Assembly: GCF_011397635.1 (NCBI RefSeq)
Contig: NC_064773.1
Location: forward strand, 24,034,449 to 24,098,448
From: Epinephelus fuscoguttatus
Taxonomy: Eukaryota; Chordata; Actinopteri; Perciformes; Serranidae
Direction: 5' to 3'
DNA length: 64,000 bases
A program made the position numbers and the translations under genes. This document shows, piece by piece, positions 23,465-61,156 of the stretch (positions are counted from its first letter, which is position 1; every line of letters begins with the position of its first letter). The notes below the pieces were generated by a model. That model ran no database searches, was not told where the DNA came from, and was given only the letters and a program-made list of their open reading frames with translations.

Positions 23465-25339
23465 CATTAAAGATAAATGTGAGAATCTGTGTCATTAAAA
23501 AAAAGAGTAAGTAAACTCAATATGCAAGCACCCCTTTCTGCTTGCAGTCCAAGTGAGTTTACCAGACCAAATCTGAAGGAGCAAGGCACAAAAGACAAGT
23601 GCACAAGAGCTAATCAATGTTGTTGCTGTTTCTGTTCCCTGGGTTCTCATTGTGGGAAAACAAAAACTAACAAACAGGGTCAACGGGCCTCCAAAAGACT
23701 AGTTGGACTTTGTGAGCGGACAGCAGAGGGATTCATTAGTGGAACTACAGAGTGCTCACTGAAACTCAAAAACATTTCACAGGACACACACTGACAGAAC
23801 AAGGTCAATTCATACAGTATAATGTGGACTCACTGAACGCGCACAATAATACAGACGCAAGTCTTAATGATGATGAGGTTAACCCGGGTAAAAGCCATTA
23901 TCCCCCAAACTGATTTCCTGCATTGTATCTGCATTAATCACAGAGGAAATGCAAAGAGAAACAGATGAATTCCCCTGTTACTTAATGTGGTACTTGTACT
24001 AACTGGTTTATTTACTACTAAGGCCACCTAAAGGTTGACGACATTTGATGGTGCCTTCATCCAAAACTATGTGCCTCCTAGGGACCATACAAAAAAGGCA
24101 GGGGTGGGGAGAAAAAAGGCTCTCACCAGTTTATTTATTTATTTATTTATTTTTAATCATTTGAAAAATGGTCACACTTTACGTTAAATCATAGTAATAT
24201 AACACTTGATTGGCACAAATTAGCTTGCCATTATTAACTATAAGTGTACAAAGACTTTTAGATGGTGTACGTTGATGAAATAATTTTCTTATACTCAACA
24301 AAGAGCACAATGGCAGTGGGATTAGTACTTGCCAAAATTATCACACATATGTCCTTTTAACAGAATATTTGCACAATTATTTTATTTTAAAGAGCTTTTA
24401 TTGCACACTAATAGTTTTGTTTTTGTTTTTTTTGTTTTTTTTTTACATATTTTGCACCTTTCTATGAAGACGCACAACAACTAGAGGGCTAAATTTCAAT
24501 CACTAAAGAACCTCCTTCACTCTCCCAAATCAATACCCTCCCTTCGGGATAAAAACATATCCACACTGCGCTCCTCTAATAACTTTAGTACAGTCCCTAA
24601 ACTTGTCCTCATAGTCGCATAATAGCAGCGGCATTAGCCAAAATTATGACACACAAAATGGAATAATGCATCCTTTTGATGGTATATCCACACTGTTATT
24701 TCATTTGGAACCATACACATTTGCTAATTGACAGATTTTCCTGTTTTTGTTGTTGTTGGTTTTGTTTTATTTTAAACATTTTGCATAAAGTAAAATTTTA
24801 ACTCTGTGGAGAAGTACATTTTAATCACTAAAGAACCTCCTTTACACTCCCAAATGAATTCGATTTACCTCTGTTCAGAGAAAAAAATAAACATACAAAA
24901 ATACACACTCTTCCCTGTAATAAATTTCGTACAATCCCTAAATGTGACCTTAGTCCCACCAGCTGTTACACAGGCCCAAATGTGGATTCCCGTGCACTAA
25001 ATAACATTTACATGTTAATTCTCACTATTCCATAAAAGGATTATTAAACTAAAGACTCATTTCAGCTACTCTGACTTCTGCATACACACCCAGACTTCGG
25101 TTGGAAAGTAAATTAACACCATGGTTGGAGAAGAGACACAAACGCACGCGATACATACCATTAAAATCATTTTATTTCAAACCAGGTATTTTTTTTAGCT
25201 TTGCATAGGTTTCATTTTTACATATCTGTCCCACTTCACACCTTGTGATAATTTACAGGAGTTTCACAAGAGACGTGATGATATTCACAGCATATTAATC
25301 TCCATTCAAGTCATTCTGTTTACAAACAACACAGTCAGC
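23465..25339. other. spacer between ppm1h and the let-7i island
   Basis: AT-rich intergenic DNA. Apart from the ancient duplication at 24,330-24,975 I see no genes, RNA or transposon ends here. Confidence 0.6.
24330..24975 (+). repeat. ancient tandem duplication, period about 325 bp
   Basis: ATCACTAAAGAACCTCCTTC at 24,499 and ATCACTAAAGAACCTCCTTT at 24,824 are followed by matching CTCCCAAAT phrases. CAAAATTAT, poly-T blocks and GTACAGTCCCTAAA/GTACAATCCCTAAA also recur at the same offset. The copies have diverged considerably. Confidence 0.7.
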
Positions 25340-25389
25340 TCAGGCATTCACGTTGATCCGGTCTGACTTTCTCCGTCGCAAGTCACCAG

Positions 25390-25478
25390 CGCCGGCAAGG
25401 CAGTAGATTGCGCAGTCATCTCCACAAGGGGTAATATGACAACCCGACCAACAGCACAAACTACTACCTCACCCAGCG
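25390..25478 (-). ncRNA. let-7i: let-7i microRNA precursor hairpin
   Basis: Read on the minus strand, the 5' arm gives the mature let-7i sequence TGAGGTAGTAGTTTGTGCTG plus TT at 25,471-25,450, preceded by CTGGG. The loop opens GGTCGGGTTG as in vertebrate let-7i. The 3' arm at 25,415-25,394, beginning CTGCGCAATCTACTGCC, differs from human let-7i-3p by about two bases and pairs with the 5' arm. let-7i is processed by Drosha and Dicer and represses growth and pluripotency mRNAs. Position and orientation next to ppm1h match human. The U of TTTGTGCTGTT distinguishes let-7i from other let-7 members. Confidence 0.97.
25450..25471 (-). ncRNA. let-7i: mature let-7i-5p
   Basis: The 22-base segment is identical on the minus strand to the vertebrate let-7i guide strand; seed GAGGTAG. 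Confidence 0.97.
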
Positions 25479-25656
25479 CCTGGCCCCCGATGCTCCTCGC
25501 CTTTGTCTTTTGTCCTCTTCGCTCCACTTTCAGCCAGGAATCCCCGTTCAGTCGGTGTCGCTGTGCGTAAAAGCGCACGAGAAAAATGGCGTGCGCGCAA
25601 AACGTGGCCGCAATGAAGCGACACAAAAACCCCACCCAAAGATAGAAAGGGGAAAA

Positions 25657-25660
<4 letters not shown>

Positions 25661-25690
<30 letters not shown>
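25661..25690 (+). repeat. (CA)n microsatellite
   Basis: Fifteen CA units, with further CA/GCA text to about 25,706. It lies roughly 190 bases upstream of let-7i on the let-7i strand and produces several spurious open frames. Confidence 0.9.
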
Positions 25691-25694
<4 letters not shown>

Positions 25695-26804
25695 CACACA
25701 CACGCACCTCGTGTACCTTTCCCTTATTTCCTGCACCCGCTGCTCTCCTCAGATGACCTCGGTGAAAATGACATACGGCAGGTGAGGACGGCGGGGCTGT
25801 CCGTGGATTTCCTGAGCGGCACTGGCGACATTTATCGCTTTGTCGGATCACAAAAGGGGAGTGTGGTGTTAATATTGTTTTTTAGTGATAACACTGAAAT
25901 TTAATCCGCATTAATGTGAGTAAATCGAAGGAGGAAAACAAATATGATCGGTGTAATTCAGCTATCAGCAATGCTGTAGTCTCCAGGCGTCAAAACATGA
26001 AATTACGCGTGAAAAATGGCCATAAACACACCATAGTATCTACAAATTTTAACTGGCAGTGAATAGATGTAATATTTTTAAAACAATATTTGAGTTAAAT
26101 CATGATTATTATAGTCTTTTGTTTGCGTAATGAAGCACACATTATTAGAACTAGACAACCAAAAAGTCAGAATAAACTCGCAGCTTTATTCGACAGAAAT
26201 ATTACCGGGGTTTGGTTAGATGTGAGAAAATTCCAGGATCCCACAGCGTCTCCACACACACAGTCCTTCACCTTGCAGCTCAACTGCAGCAGACTGTTTT
26301 ATAATCTATTGTTGTCTCTTTCTGCTTCTGCGTCGTCAAACAAAGTTGTCCCGGTGTCAAACCCGCTCGGTTTCAAAGCACCAAAACGTGTCCAAATCCA
26401 CAACCGGAGCCGATTCACGCTTTGCTTTTGCCCCTCTTTTCTCGCCCCGCAAATGCCGCATGTCAGGTAGGTGTGGAAAATGAGTGGATTTGGCGGAGCA
26501 GCGTGGATAAAATTCGCGGGGAACGTCAGGACTGGTGTAGGCACGGCCGGAGATCAGAGAAAAAGGCGGAGGTCTCACTCTGATGGGTTTTCTGAACACC
26601 AGCAGAGAGGAGGGAAAGTGTCGGAGTGCGCCATCGGCTGGCTGCATCCAAAAGAGCAGCTTCGTGTCTCCACAGGGAGGTTGTGATGAAGTGGGGCTCC
26701 AGCTGTTAGACATTTTGCAGAAGTAGCATCAGACTAAATCTCCATATGATGGACAGTCTCGTGATCAATGCAAGTGATGCATTAGACCCTGCCTACGTGT
26801 TCCC

Positions 26805-27934
26805 TTAAAGGGAAACACCGCCTAAATTAAGAATTCCTATAGGTTATTTCCAGAGCTGAGGGAAGTGCAATCAATATTTGTGAACAGGAGCCACTCTCTC
26901 TCAAAGCCAGACACCAGAGAAGTAAGTGTAAAACTTGTGATGTCATCTAGGCGCATCACGTATCATCTCGTCATATGATCCGAGACTTGACATTGGATAA
27001 CAGCAACATACACATTACCCAGCAGTCATCATTGCATATCTGTGTATGGCAAAAATTACCAAAGAAATAAGAAATTATTAATTTAATTTAACATTTTTGA
27101 TTGTTGATCTATAGTTAAATAAACTTGTTATTTTGTTACAAATATATAAACACGTTGAAGATGGCTTTGTCTTTGCTTAGACAGGCATTTTTTCAAGGTG
27201 GCAATTACTCAAAGTGCCCATTCTCCACCCAACACATTGTTGGAGGGCCCACTCTCTCTATGGGCCCCCCACCTCACAGACCCCAGTGCAACTACCCTGA
27301 TGGCCCTGTCTATATTTACGTCCCTGATGTCATCAAGTATACGTCTGGAGCTGCTCTGTAGATGATGAATGTGAGAATGTTTGCAGTTCAGTGTTCAGTT
27401 CTTAAACAAAAATTGTACCCATATACTCCGAACATTCCCCTGGGTGCTCTCCATGTCATCTAAAACATCTTTCCGAATTCATTAGCCGTGTCTCAATTCA
27501 GGGGCCGCAGCCTTCGAAGGTTGCATTTGAAATCCGATTGTGTCACATCGGCGCGACCAAGGTTGTCCAGTTTCAAAGGCTCCTTCAAACGCGGCCGAGA
27601 AATGTGGCCTTCTTTCCCAGAATTTGGAGGATGCGATGGATATATCCTTCGTGGCCCCAACAGTTGCTAACTAGCTAACAGTTAAACAATCTTAAAATGG
27701 CAGTGTCTCTGGCGGTGACTCATCTCAAGTATTAAGCTGCGAAGGCTGCAGCCCCTGAATTGAGACACAGCTATTGTCTACACAGCAGCTCTTGAATTTA
27801 TTCTTGATGACATCGCAAATTTGAATTTTCATACTTTATTTTTTGATTTGGGAGAGAATTTTCATGTTTACTAATATTTTTTTGACTGTAGGAATAATGT
27901 ACGAATTCTGAAAATGGGCATAGCTCCCCTTTAA
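26805..27934. mobile_element. DNA transposon-like element with TTAAAGGG termini
   Basis: The left end TTAAAGGGAAACACCGCC and the inverted right end, which on the minus strand reads TTAAAGGGGAGCTATGCC, agree at about 23 of the first 32 bases, both closing on GAATTC. No transposase frame is present. A 288-bp MITE is inserted within it, so this element is the older of the two. Confidence 0.55.
27484..27771. mobile_element. MITE, 288 bp, about 34-bp inverted termini
   Basis: The left terminus GTGTCTCAATTCAGGGGCCG is mirrored at the right by CAGCCCCTGAATTGAGACAC; roughly 31 of 34 terminal bases pair. Its interior is GC-rich and non-coding. It is nested in the 26,805-27,934 element. Confidence 0.85.
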
Positions 27935-27982
27935 TCTCAACAATAATCATTAGCTTGCTGCTGTCAAGAGAAAACATTTTAT

Positions 27983-27990
27983 CCCCCCCC

Positions 27991-28022
<32 letters not shown>
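27983..28022 (+). repeat. C-run plus (CA)n microsatellite
   Basis: About eleven C followed by fifteen CA units. Intergenic. Confidence 0.9.
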
Positions 28023-28024
<2 letters not shown>

Positions 28025-28501
28025 GGTGCTGTTTTTTTTCTGGAACGGAGGAAAGGATGACAAATGGTGTAATTAAAATCTGAAAAATAATGCTAATAAC
28101 TGCAAAATACAAATATTGGAGGGCTAATTCTGACCAGTTTAACATATATTTGTGCTTTTCACTGAAAACTTATTTTTCACACACTAACGTCTTTCTTTAT
28201 TCTTTAATTAATCAGGATGTTTAATTGAGATCATGATCTCATTTGCAAGAAAAACCTAAGTACGTGTAATTACAATGTTTCTGGTGAATGGCATCAGTTC
28301 AATATTTTTATACCTTTTTAAAAACATATAGCATACATAAGAGACAGAAAAAAAACTTTTTTCATCCTGAGGGAAAATTGTTGTGCAACAGTTGCAAGAC
28401 AAAGTTTGAAAAGTGCAACTGAAAAATTCTCAGAATGATGTGAATGAGAATGTGGTTAATGCACTTTCATTTACTGGCAGTGAGTCGGTTTCCGTTTTCT
28501 C

Positions 28502-28684
28502 CTAGTGAGTGATCCACTGTTGTGCACACAGGCGGTCCTTCTCCTCCTCCCTCTCATTGGTCAGGAGGATGAGCCTCTGCTCTGGGGAACCTCCCAGATG
28601 TGAGCGGGCAGAGAACCCGTCGGAACCCGGAGAGAACACCGTGTTCCTCTCCTCTCTCAGATCAGCCTGCAGCTGCTGCACATG
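28502..28684 (-). CDS. unassigned terminal exon, 60 residues, coiled-coil-like
   Basis: On the minus strand a good polypyrimidine tract (TTTTATTTTCCACTGTGTGC) ends in TCCAG, followed by a phase-0 open exon of 61 codons: HVQQLQADLREERNTVF, then a Gly/Ser-rich linker, then EQRLILLTNEREEEKDRLCA and QQWITH before TAG. The Gln/Leu/Glu/Arg pattern suggests a coiled coil. I do not recognise the gene. Upstream exons would have to lie at higher coordinates, where usp15 occupies the same strand, so it could be an alternative usp15 terminal exon, a remnant of a lost neighbour, or part of an unseen gene. Human MON2 ends in the equivalent place, but this peptide does not look like MON2 as I know it. Confidence 0.45.
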   Translation of the reverse strand, partial: HVQQLQADLREERNTVFSPGSDGFSARSHLGGSPEQRLILLTNEREEEKDRLCAQQWITH

Positions 28685-29129
28685 CTGGAGCACACAGTGG
28701 AAAATAAAATGGATGGCTTATATTTTAATTCCTACAGAAGAGAAACAAATCAACAACGCAGACATGATGCAGACATGTTTAATGTAAGATACTGCGAGAA
28801 TTCTTACTGCTGGGAGCAAGATCTGCACGTGCTTTAGATGATGATGAAAGAAAATGCATAAGTGGACACCAGGTTCAACTTTCACAGTGTCGTTGCTGTT
28901 GAAAATAATTATTATTACTCTAAAAATGACACATTTTTTGGTATCTTCCTTTAACTCCGATACGGATTAGGAGCAGTTTTTCTGTTCACCAAGTTAAGTT
29001 GAGAACAAACACATGCCCCTTTGATTATTTATGAGGAATGCACAATCTAAAACATGAGGGATAATGATGGGAGTCTCCACACCGCAGACAGATGCACTGC
29101 AGAGCACAGTGAAGAAAACCAGAGCAGGA
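28685..29129. other. short spacer before usp15 3' end
   Basis: AT-rich DNA between the unassigned exon and the usp15 polyadenylation region. Nothing recognisable. Confidence 0.6.
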
Positions 29130-29151
29130 CCCGCAGGAAGCTTTACACAAC

Positions 29152-29157
29152 TTTATT
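29152..29157 (-). terminator. candidate usp15 polyadenylation signal
   Basis: TTTATT on the plus strand, so AATAAA in the usp15 transcript, in the context CTTCAATAAAGTTGTG. A second candidate is at 29,438-29,443. Confidence 0.5.
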
Positions 29158-30353
29158 GAAGATTGTGTATAAATACACATGCACATTTCAAATGTAAACC
29201 CAAGTGAACTCAAGTGCAGCCAAACCTGGAAATCCCCGTTATGTCGTCATGCAAGGATGTCTGGATTATTTTTACAAAAAAAAGTCCCAAAACAACAGAA
29301 CCATCCTTTCTTAAAAATATTCCCTCCCTGACAAGAGCACAGGCAAGACTTTTGCAAACTAGTGTGTACGTGTGGACTGGAGCCACATTCGCCCCCGACG
29401 CTTCACGTCTTGCCGAGGTTTTTAAATATATTGTCTGTTTATTATTAAATGCTTACATATAAATAAATAAACTTTATCAAATGTGCACTCACAGAGTGAA
29501 CTCTTATGTACAGTATTGTATAAGCCTATAGTAGCAATCACATCTCACTCAGTCGGGATGGGGGGTGAGTCGCCCAAAAAGCGAGGCAGCGGCGGGGCAG
29601 TGGCCCCCGCACAAGTCAAAGCACAGAGATGCTCATAAAGGCATGGTACACGTCTAATATTCTGAGGCAACAACAGGTACGCTAATGCTGTTTACAATGG
29701 AAGAACAGGTAGAAAAAGAAAACATAACACTCCACCATGGAGAATAGTTTTTATCATGAGTTACGTCGATGGAGGAATATCCTGCAACAATCTGCCACAA
29801 AATATTTTCACTGTATCATGATCCCAGAAGCTGAACGGCCTTTTAGGCAGACTCACCCCGCAGTTTTCAACTCCCCTTCCCATCCTCAAAGCTCAGGACC
29901 ACAAAGAAGCATTATTTCCCCCTCTGGAAAGGGACGCATTCAGCAGTACCCATGAATTCATACAGCTATTACGAAGGCGAAGAACCCATCACCATCACAT
30001 TCAACCAAACCGAGAAAGGGAGCCACGGAGGGGAAGAAAAGAAAATCGAAAAGGCATCAACCACATACATCTGGTCAGTGTTCATTCCATTCAGCATACA
30101 TTCTGGCCCTCTTGTGGGGTTAAAAGAAACGGTTTGAGATGACGTGGCCGGGATGTAACAAGCAGACAGATACGAACATTTGTGGTGGATGAAGGGGAGC
30201 AGTGTGAGAGGAGACGGTGGCGATAGTGATGTGCAAAGAAAAGGCGACCGGTCTGAGATTAAGAGTTAAGGCCAAGGTGATCCGAACACGAGATGATCCA
30301 TCTGATGTCAGCGAAAATCACCGATGTTCCTAATCTCACAGCGCCTCGAATAT

Positions 30354-30356
<3 letters not shown>

Positions 30357-30391
<35 letters not shown>
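30357..30391 (+). repeat. (GA)n microsatellite in usp15 3' UTR
   Basis: Seventeen GA units; reads CU in the usp15 transcript. Confidence 0.9.
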
Positions 30392-30392
<1 letters not shown>

Positions 30393-31200
30393 AGAGCCGT
30401 GGTAAAGCTTTAAACACCGCCTGTGAATAACTTAAAGAGGGAGATTTGTGGTGTAGGATCGGAGTCGGCCAGCTAACTTTTACACACACATTTGCTGCAA
30501 TCTTTGCACATTATGTTAAGACAGAGTGAAACACCATTTACTGATTTTTGCAGAGAAAATGTGCAAACTTACCCTGCAAAGTTAGTTGGATAACCTCTCA
30601 ATCCGGCTCTGTTTTAGGTCTGAGAAATATAAAGAGAGGAGCCCAGAGTCAGACAGCTAAAGCAGGACCCTTAAGGTTCATGCCGATACACTAATTACCT
30701 AAAAATGCAGCAGTAGCAGCAGCAGCAGCACAAAGCTAGGACAGTTTGGCTGTTCGACACGACTATAAGCATCGCTTCTCTACGTTAGACTGTACAGGCG
30801 TCTCACCACTGGCTTACTAAAGGCAGCTTCCGAAGCTTTTAATGTGAGAAAACCCTCTGAGAGACGTCAATATTAAACAGTTGCAGTATGCCTGGCAATA
30901 ATACATAAAAAAAGGTGGATGATTGGTGATTGTGCAAGTTCAAAATGTCTCAGCGCATCATGAAAACTCGATATAATTCAGTGTTTAAAATATTTACAAG
31001 GTCTAAATGATAATAAAATGATATTCCAACAATGTGTTGCTCTCGAAATATATATATAAAAAACAACAAAGTAACACGAAAAGCGAGAGGGCGGTTGAGA
31101 GCGCTACAGCGAAGCACTGTGGAGCGTCTGAATCCATCCCCTAGTGTCGTTCGGTGACTCTGAGCAAATCCCAAACGAATGGACGTGGCGACACACACAC

Positions 31201-31203
<3 letters not shown>

Positions 31204-31242
<39 letters not shown>
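31204..31242 (+). repeat. (CA)n microsatellite in usp15 3' UTR
   Basis: About nineteen CA units, some 220 bases after the usp15 stop; reads UG in the transcript. Confidence 0.9.
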
Positions 31243-31244
<2 letters not shown>

Positions 31245-31463
31245 GATCCAACCACAGAGGAGGGCCCTGATTTCTTAGAGTTGCGTACCCCGGCAGCTCC
31301 CTGACCTAACAGCCGTCACCCCCGCAGTGGCTCAGCCTGTCGAGGGGCCGAGTCCGAGCCGCTGGGTGAGGCCAGTGGCGCCTGCTGCCATGCTGTGTGT
31401 CCATATGGCTTTGGATGGAAAGATCCTAGTCTCTCTCTCCATTTAGTTCTGTCCCCGCTCGCC

Positions 31464-58487
<27,024 letters not shown>

Positions 58488-58620
58488 CTTTCCTCAGACA
58501 TCACCCGCTGCATGGTGGGAAAGTGCGGGGCGTCACCGAGGCACGTAGAGGGTGACGCTGCCGTCTCAGCCAATCACCAGCGCACCGGCTGCACAGCAGA
58601 AGCGTGACACCCAGTGGCAA
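58488..58620 (-). promoter_or_regulatory. usp15: usp15 promoter and 5' UTR region
   Basis: CpG-rich DNA directly upstream of the usp15 start, without a TATA box. A CCAAT box sits at 58,570-58,574 on the plus strand, about 83 bases above the ATG and reversed relative to the gene. The minus-strand words TTTCCCACCATGCAG (58,522-58,508) faintly resemble a ZNF143-type site. The start site itself cannot be read from sequence. Confidence 0.55.
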
Positions 58621-59189
58621 AATGATTCTAGAAAAATGCTCCAAAACTGCTCCATCATTGTGACTATTTGATGTCTAAGAAACTGTAGTCAACTAAAAAA
58701 AAAACAGTTTTCACTAACTACACAGCTCTTTGTCCAGACAGGGGCATTATTTGATGTCTTAAACACACTGTATGAGCTCAGTGTATAACACTAAGGAAGT
58801 GAAATAAATCTCAGCAGAGTCTAATTTCATTTCCTTTTTTTGTCAAACATTGAGAAGTTTATCATTCTTCCCTTTTGGTAAACCAGTAAAATGTTTTCTG
58901 CATTTCCCGAGGGCAGCCGGAAAGTTGTTTATGTCAAGGCCATAGACATGGAGTTAACTTTGGGAGGGGACAATATGCCAGGAGTGTGAATCCCAACTAT
59001 GTTAAATTATATCTGATAAATATAATTTATTAACGACATTAACATTAGTTGAATACACTAGTGAGCCATGCTCTGCTTGGGTACAGCTACACCAATTGGA
59101 CAAACCACAAGCACAAATGCTGAACACCATAATGCTAGAACTGGTTGCAATAATAACATGAATTTGTTAAGTTTATTTATGGTTATGAT
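58621..59189. other. intergenic, nothing recognised
   Basis: AT-rich spacer upstream of usp15. No genes, RNA or transposon ends seen. Confidence 0.6.
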
Positions 59190-59900
59190 TAAATTTACCA
59201 ATGATAATTTTGGACAGAGGTTATCTCAAGGCTGCTCCACATGGAGGTACAATCAGGTCCTTCTTCAACTGGCGATCATCCTGGAAGGAAGGAGGATTAT
59301 CACCAGTGCCCTCCCCACCCCTTTGCCTGGACTCCGAAACACCACCCCCCTCATAAGAGCAGGACAGCCACCTGTAAACCAGTCTGCGAGAGTGGAAACA
59401 ACCCTCCTGGATACTACCCGAGACTAGAAAATGCAGGTTGACCTGGATTAGAGACTCAGCTTTCCACCAGAGATTGCTACCTCACATAATTCCCTGTGCA
59501 TCGTAGAACTAACAGCACCATGGGAGGCTGCAGTTGGGGAAGCTTATGCATGCAAAAGCCTGATGTACACAGAGCTAGAACAACGTGGCTGGCGTACCCA
59601 GGTGCTCCCTGTAGAGGTTGGGTGTAGAGGGTTTGTAGCCATTTCATCAACCAGGATTCTGAAAAGTATGGGGATTCGAGGACAGGCCTTCTGACAAGCC
59701 ATCAAGTCACTATTAGAGGCTGCTGAGGGATAAAGAGGAAGGACCCCAACTGGTCTGTAAGATTTCCAACATGAGGAGTAAAAGCAGACGCGGGCACACC
59801 TGGGACGATAGGTGTCACTGTTGAGCCCTCTGGAGGTGTCATGGGCCTATCAATGAAACACCATTGAAGCAGGGTGCCCACCTAATGACCCCAATGAAGT
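59190..59900 (+). mobile_element. decayed LINE reverse-transcriptase C-terminal remnant
   Basis: One frame reads STWRYNQVLLQLAIILEGRR near 59,235 and, after stops, another reads VELTAPWEAAVGEAYACKSL followed by MYTELEQRGWRTQVLPVEVG and CRGFVAISSTRILKSMGIRG to a TGA near 59,694. The ELTVPWE, LPVEVGCRGF and GI-x-G pattern is the tail of a LINE ORF2 family abundant in fish. Stops and frame changes show it is dead. Confidence 0.8.
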
Positions 59901-60244
59901 GACTACTCCTCTCTCACTCAAGACACAAGACCACAGGCATGTGCTAAAAGCTCAACTTATAACTGCTGCCTTGGTTTGTGTTGCTGCTTGGCCCCAAGTA
60001 TGCAAGAGAAACACAGGGCTCATAGCCTGTAGGCACGTTATGCAAACTAAGCTCTTGCAAGGTCAATGCTCAGTCACAATCGCTGATGAATGTGTCAAGC
60101 AAACATGATAAGGAGCATACAATGTCATGATCAGCATGTGACAGGGGTACTCCAGATGTTTAGTATTGCACTCTTGCAAAATTGGGGGACTTGCGAGGTA
60201 TGCATTTTAAAAATGATGATAAAAAATTAAACAGGGACAAGACA
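59901..60244. other. intergenic spacer
   Basis: DNA between the LINE remnant and the SLC6 3' end. Nothing recognised. Confidence 0.55.
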
Positions 60245-61156
60245 ACATGAAATTTTGCATGTTTATTTAAAAACATACTTACAAGATTCACATTTCTTTT
60301 TACAGTCATATTATGTTACAGTACAACATATGAAACTACACTGTAAATGTCATGTTAGTCCTACAGTGTTATAATTGTCACTGACATTATATCCTTTCAT
60401 TACACCGTCTATCCATGGGAAACACAACATTTTATTTCAGTTTTTGGGAATACAAAAGGGAAATGTTTATTGATGTGTTATGATAATACAATATATGATA
60501 CAAATATGGCTGTGTCGCCATGAAGTGATGTCAGATCCACAAGGACGCGTCACAAAGTAATGCACATGTAGTGGCAACAAATGGTTAACCTGTTCCAGTA
60601 CTGATTTTGTTGCTGTAATGTTACATTTGCACAAACGTCATCCTTATTATGCAAACTAAAATATTTATTTTTAGACTTCTGATGGAACCGAATGAGATGA
60701 AAACGCCATTAACCTTGATATGAAACTGTAACATTCTCAACACCATGGCTGACTCAATTTCAACTGGCCTTGAATCAATTTATTTACATCATCGTTAAAA
60801 GCAGAGCTGGACAACATACGCCAATGTCTTAATAGATTTTAGTTTGAGTAAATAACTCTTGTCCCTGAAAAAATGCCCTTGTCCCTTCTAAAACTTCTAA
60901 GTAATCCAATAAATGACTTTTTGTCTTTATCCTTCTTTTATCACATTACTGAAATGTACAGGCGCTGCCAAACCCAATGCACCAGAGGCTGACTATCTCC
61001 TGAGTCCTCCATATCTATGCATTAAAGTACTGGATGATGTGACACTTTATTGTATCTTTCCCTGCAGTGATATTTGAGATGGAGGCAAAGGGTGCAGCAA
61101 GTCAAGGATGGAACCAAAACCCACATGTCTTTCCTATACGCATCACCACAGGGGCC
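60245..61156 (-). other. SLC6 transporter 3' UTR (probable)
   Basis: About 0.9 kb from the stop codon to just past AATAAA at 60,267-60,262. AT-rich and non-coding. Confidence 0.6.
60262..60267 (-). terminator. candidate polyadenylation signal of the SLC6 gene
   Basis: TTTATT on the plus strand gives AATAAA in the transcript (TTTTTAAATAAACATG). Confidence 0.5.

Larger units (their letters stand above)
25340..26700 (-). promoter_or_regulatory. CpG-rich island around let-7i; probable host-transcript promoter
   Basis: This 1.3-kb block has far more CpG than its surroundings (for example AAACCCGCTCGGTTTC and CTCGCCCCGCAAATGCCGC) and contains the let-7i hairpin at its left end. In human, let-7i also lies beside a CpG-rich host-gene promoter. 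A minus-strand start near 26,400-26,700 would place the hairpin about 1 kb downstream; this is inference. A (CA)n tract occupies 25,661-25,690. Confidence 0.6.
29130..31463 (-). other. usp15: usp15 3' UTR (probable)
   Basis: About 2.3 kb from the usp15 stop to just past an AATAAA at 29,157-29,152. A second AATAAA reads on the minus strand at 29,443-29,438. The stretch holds (GA)n at 30,357-30,391, (CA)n at 31,204-31,242, and a short CAG run near 30,706-30,730 that reads CTG in the mRNA. No coding frame. Confidence 0.6.

Noticed and set aside
25348..25851. 167-codon minus-strand frame over let-7i
   Set aside because: It reads through a (CA)n tract and the microRNA hairpin, with no family similarity.
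27125..27361. 78-codon plus-strand frame with a Pro-rich end
   Set aside because: Lies inside the TTAAAGGG-ended element and shows no recognisable domain.
28502..28684. Naming the lone exon as the MON2 C-terminus
   Set aside because: The position fits, but the coiled-coil composition does not look like MON2, and no neighbouring exons support it.
17423..29130. Search for MON2 exons
   Set aside because: No open stretch with MON2-like sequence was recognised on either strand, so none is annotated.
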